Shown piece by piece: positions 60,959 to 64,000 of a stretch of DNA of 64,000 nt. Position 1 is the stretch's first letter, and each line of letters opens with the position of its first letter. This DNA is from Deltaproteobacteria bacterium (GTDB taxonomy: Bacteria > Myxococcota_A > UBA9042 > PHBI01 > JACKFB01). Made by a program: the position numbers and the translations under genes. The notes under the pieces are model-generated. The model was given only the letters and a program-made list of their open reading frames with translations. It was not told the origin of the DNA and did no database searches. The DNA is taken from positions 1-64,000 of the forward strand of contig JACKFB010000001.1 in assembly GCA_020632695.1 (NCBI GenBank), in the 5' to 3' direction.

Positions 60959-63397
60959 CTAGGGCCCGTCCCCGCCGGCCGCCTCGAAGAGGTAGCAGGC
61001 ATCCAACTCGTAGCTGAACACCAGGGAGTCACCCTCGGCGGGCAGGCACTTGGAGTCGGGGGCGAAGGTCACCACCTGGACGCCGGGGGGGCCGGTCACC
61101 TCCCACCCGTCGGGGCAGGGCTCACCGTTGATCGAGACCTTGACCGTGCCACTCTTCGCGGGGCTGGAGAGGTCGAACTTGAACTTGGGCGTCAACACCC
61201 CTTGCGCGAAGCCCGCGAGGGCATCCGAGAAGTCCGGGCTGCAGATGCTCGCCGTCGCGCCACCGGTGGCAGCCGCGATCTGTTCGTATCGGGCGCCCGG
61301 CTCGGCGTTCCCAACGGCCGACACGCAACCGTCGGGCGACGGACCCACGATGGCGTGGGCGGTCACGAGCGTCGCGATGCCGCCCTTGGCCGCCCGATAG
61401 GCAGCCAGGTACTCGTCCACAGCCGAGGGCGACTGGTCCTCCTCATCGCTGATGAAGAGCAGGACGAGCGGCACTCGAGGGCGCAGGTACTTGCCGAAAG
61501 GTCCGGCCAGCGAGAGCGCGGCGGCCTCCAGCCCCTGCTCCACACCCGAGCCTGCCGTTCCGACCGCCGCGCTCGCGAGGAACGCCGAAGCGCTGGACGG
61601 CGTGATGACCTCGGGCGTTCCCCTCAACGCGCCGCCCGCCTCGTCCACGTCCGTCGTCGTGATGCCGATCTGGAAGTCCACCGCGGAGACCAGGGCGTAC
61701 TCGAGGATCTTGGGAAAATTGCTCGCGAGGTTGCCCTGCTCCTCGCCCATCGAGCCGGAGTCATCGATCACGAAGAGCATGTCCACGGCCTCCGCCGCGC
61801 CCACACCGACGTCCGAGTCCTCGACGATCACGGGCCCGGACCCGTCGCCGAGGGCGATCCCCGACCCGCGAACCGGGATCGTGAACTCCTCGCCGAGCGC
61901 CGACACGACGTGCAGCTGGCACTCCTGCAACCCGGCGGCTTGCGGTGCGAACGCGATCGCGACGTCCCGGTGCTGTCCGGCGCCCAGCGTCAGAGGCAGC
62001 GTCGGCAGGGACGGCAGCGCGAATCCTTCGGCACAGTTCTCGAGCGTGATCGCCTGCACCGTGTCTGCCACCGGTCCGATCGAGCGGATGCGCGCGGCCC
62101 GCATCGCCTGGCAGTCGAGGGGCACTTCGCCGAAGTCCACCGTCGCCGGTTCGACGCTCAACGCTCCCACGGCTCCGACGCCTCGCAGCTTGACGCTGAA
62201 CTCCTCGCCCAGCGCCGACTCGACCCGCAGTGCGCACTCGGCGAGGCCGGTGGCTTCGGGCGTGAAGGACACGGTGACGTCTGCGACCGCGCCGCCGCTC
62301 AAGGTGAAGGGCAGCGGATCAGGCAACGAGAGGCCGAACGCATCTGAGCAGCCGGTGAGCTCGACGGCCGTCGCGGTCGACGGCGGCGGGCCCCCCGCGA
62401 TGACCTGCACGACGCGCAGACGCGGCGTGTGCAATCCCACCTTGCCGAAGTCGACGACCAGGGGCTTCACCCCGAGGACCCCCAGCGCGGTCTGTCCGGC
62501 CAGGTTCGCCGGACTGTCGCGCGGCGCCGTGTCGACCGGATCGGCGGTCCCGGGGGCCCAGAGCTTCGCGTGCAGCAGCGCGTACCACTGCCACTGAGGG
62601 GGCTCACCGGACGGCGCCGGCGGCGCGAACGTGGCGCTGAAGGTGGTGGTCTCACCCGGTCCGAGGAGGTCGCCGGGCTGCAGCTCGCCCGAGAGGGTGA
62701 AGGCATCGCTCGGCACGCCATCCTTGCACACCACACCGCTGTAGCAGGTGTCTGCCAGTATCCGGATCACCTCGCACACGCCGTCGCCGCTATTTGCCAG
62801 CTGGAATGTGTGGCTCGCGGTGGCTGGCGGCTCGAGGAAGCCGTAGTCGTAGCCATCGGGCGTCAGGGTCGCGATGCAGCGTTCACCCGTCACCCGCGAC
62901 GCGAGCAGCTCGGCCGTGACCGTGCCCGCCACGGGCGCCAGGATCTCGACGCGGAAGGTGGCGCTCACCTCGCCGATGCCACCGATGTCATTTCGGAAGT
63001 CCACTCCCAGGGCGATGCTCTCACCGGCCGCCAGTGTCGCCGGCGCGGGCGATGCCTGGCTGGGCGTGAAGGTCGGGTGTGCCTTGAGGCGGAATTCGCC
63101 CGTCTCGTTGTCGATGACCTCGACCACTCCGATAGTGACAGGCACTCCGGCGACATTGTGCAATCGCACGGTGCCCGTCAGTCCGGCCTTCCACGCGACC
63201 TTGCCCAGGAGCAACCGCTTGGGCTCCAGGTCCAGCAAATCAGTAACGAGACCGGGCTCGGTCTGCTCCGAGTCGGGGGCCGTCGCGTCGGCGAGGATGT
63301 CTTCCGCAGCGCCGTCGAGACCTCCAGGGGCGGCCCCGTCGGAGCATCCCGGCAGAAGAGACAGGCAGGACACGACGACGATGGTGAGGTTCTTCAT
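60959..63397 (-). CDS. VWA-domain lipoprotein with ASH-type repeats
   Basis: An 812-residue lipoprotein: signal peptide ending LSLLPGC, an acidic linker, then several choice-of-anchor-D/ASH-like beta domains (VVDFGKVGLHTPRLRVVQV, ATVDFGEVPLDCQAMRAARIRSIG) across about 60-520, a von Willebrand factor A domain (about 535-730) whose metal site DDSGSMG is intact, and a Cys-containing C-terminal domain. VWA proteins on the surface bind other proteins through the divalent metal. The region 60753-60958 upstream of the next gene shows nothing notable. Confidence 0.88.
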   Translation of the reverse strand: MKNLTIVVVSCLSLLPGCSDGAAPGGLDGAAEDILADATAPDSEQTEPGLVTDLLDLEPKRLLLGKVAWKAGLTGTVRLHNVAGVPVTIGVVEVIDNETGEFRLKAHPTFTPSQASPAPATLAAGESIALGVDFRNDIGGIGEVSATFRVEILAPVAGTVTAELLASRVTGERCIATLTPDGYDYGFLEPPATASHTFQLANSGDGVCEVIRILADTCYSGVVCKDGVPSDAFTLSGELQPGDLLGPGETTTFSATFAPPAPSGEPPQWQWYALLHAKLWAPGTADPVDTAPRDSPANLAGQTALGVLGVKPLVVDFGKVGLHTPRLRVVQVIAGGPPPSTATAVELTGCSDAFGLSLPDPLPFTLSGGAVADVTVSFTPEATGLAECALRVESALGEEFSVKLRGVGAVGALSVEPATVDFGEVPLDCQAMRAARIRSIGPVADTVQAITLENCAEGFALPSLPTLPLTLGAGQHRDVAIAFAPQAAGLQECQLHVVSALGEEFTIPVRGSGIALGDGSGPVIVEDSDVGVGAAEAVDMLFVIDDSGSMGEEQGNLASNFPKILEYALVSAVDFQIGITTTDVDEAGGALRGTPEVITPSSASAFLASAAVGTAGSGVEQGLEAAALSLAGPFGKYLRPRVPLVLLFISDEEDQSPSAVDEYLAAYRAAKGGIATLVTAHAIVGPSPDGCVSAVGNAEPGARYEQIAAATGGATASICSPDFSDALAGFAQGVLTPKFKFDLSSPAKSGTVKVSINGEPCPDGWEVTGPPGVQVVTFAPDSKCLPAEGDSLVFSYELDACYLFEAAGGDGP

Positions 63398-63491
63398 GGT
63401 ACTGCGAGACTACTTCGCCCCGCACGGCGGACACCATGAGGTCCCTCAGCGCGCTGTAACCGCGAGTGGTGGGCCGCGCGAGCGCGGCCGC

Positions 63492-64000
63492 TCAGCGGCT
63501 CGGGGCGGGCTTCGGCGGGTCGGGCTCGCGGCGCGGGGAGGGCGTCGCCGGCTCGGGGGGCGGGCCGGGCTTGGGCGGCGCCTTCAGGTGCGCCAGGGCG
63601 TCGCGGGCGTAGTCGCGCACGGTCTCGTCGGAGTGCGTGAGCAGCGGCTCCAGCGCGGGGATCGCCGCCCGGTCGCCCAACACCCCCAGGGTGTAGACCG
63701 TGGAGGCCAGCGCCTTGGGGTCCTTCTCCTCGGCCACGTGCGCGATGAGGGGCTTCACCGCCGCCGGGTCGCCGAGCTGCGCCAGGGCCATCGCCGCAAA
63801 GCCGCGCACCTGCGCCACGATGTCCTGGTCCACCCGCTCGAGCAGGGCCGCGGTGGCGCGACGGTCGCCGATCTCACCCAGCGCCGCGGCGGCCTGCGTG
63901 CGCACGTCCTCGTCCTGGTCGCGACACGCGGCGATGAGGCCGGGCACCGACGCCGGGTCCTTCAGGGCCCCCAGCGCCACGGCCGCGGCGAAGCGCACAT
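63492..64000 (-). CDS. HEAT-repeat protein (5' end outside the window)
   Basis: The frame is open to the window edge; the visible end encodes about 168 residues: HEAT-like repeats (DPASVPGLIAACRDQDEDVRTQAAAALGEIGDRRATAALLERV; DPAAVKPLIAHVAEEKDPKALASTVYTLGVLGDRAAIPALEPLL) and a Pro/Glu/Arg-rich tail. The first visible codon is inside a repeat, so the true start is beyond 64000. HEAT scaffolds bind proteins or phycobilin-like ligands; no function can be assigned. Confidence 0.8.
   Translation of the reverse strand, partial: VRFAAAVALGALKDPASVPGLIAACRDQDEDVRTQAAAALGEIGDRRATAALLERVDQDIVAQVRGFAAMALAQLGDPAAVKPLIAHVAEEKDPKALASTVYTLGVLGDRAAIPALEPLLTHSDETVRDYARDALAHLKAPPKPGPPPEPATPSPRREPDPPKPAPSR

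Overview
The window reads as chromosomal DNA of a very GC-rich Gram-negative bacterium, most likely a Myxococcota / former Deltaproteobacteria lineage. The evidence is the number of large secreted lipoproteins with Asp/Thr/Pro-rich low-complexity linkers after the lipobox, a Cys-rich CGGDGCGGTCG module, a Ser/Thr kinase with a PEGA domain, sigma-54 activators, ABC exporters with a TolC partner, and frequent GTG/TTG starts in tightly overlapping genes. This is inference from gene style; no rRNA, tRNA or CRISPR array was seen.

Region 1 (1-1.8 kb): the proline-rich end of an unknown protein, a short-chain dehydrogenase and a thioredoxin-like protein. Region 2 (1.8-19.2 kb) is a defence island. 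A DUF1016/YhcG PD-(D/E)xK nuclease and a VapBC pair are followed by a second toxin-antitoxin pair (Phd-type antitoxin plus VapC), a 1340-residue beta-propeller lipoprotein, and a decayed second copy of the DUF1016-vapBC module in direct orientation. Then comes a type I restriction-modification operon, hsdR - AAA ATPase - PIN-like nuclease - hsdM - hsdS. The ATPase/PIN pair sits inside the hsd operon much as prrC does in other type I loci and is the best candidate for an undescribed system.

Region 3 (19.2-27.3 kb): lipoproteins, small stress proteins (CsbD, lmo0937-type), a PAS-PAS hybrid histidine kinase overlapping a receiver-adenylate cyclase gene, and a V4R-domain sigma-54 activator. Region 4 (27.3-30.8 kb): that activator is divergent from a sulfur operon (persulfide dioxygenase, rhodanese, a TauE/SafE-YeeE fusion, YeeE). 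A -24/-12 sigma-54 promoter and palindromic upstream sites lie between them. A half-size GDT1 transporter converges on it.

Region 5 (31-42 kb): an envelope cluster with a PEGA-domain Ser/Thr kinase - TPR protein - two lipoproteins, a beta-barrel protein, a 971-residue lipoprotein, a lipoprotein Cu/Zn superoxide dismutase and an outer-membrane protein. Region 6 (42-49.3 kb): an alkyltransferase-like protein, YqeY, a lipoprotein, an MscS-like protein and a 1688-residue protein joining an APC/SLC12-like transporter to a long alpha-helical region, a P-loop-like domain with an altered Walker A and a winged helix. Region 7 (49.4-56.7 kb): a seven-gene drug-efflux type operon (MarR, TolC, HlyD, two ABC ATPases, two ABC-2 permeases) with a clear sigma-70 promoter and MarR-type operator. 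Region 8 (57-64 kb): an alpha/beta hydrolase lipoprotein and PIG-L deacetylase pair, DUF1579, DUF1328, a VWA-domain lipoprotein and the end of a HEAT-repeat protein.
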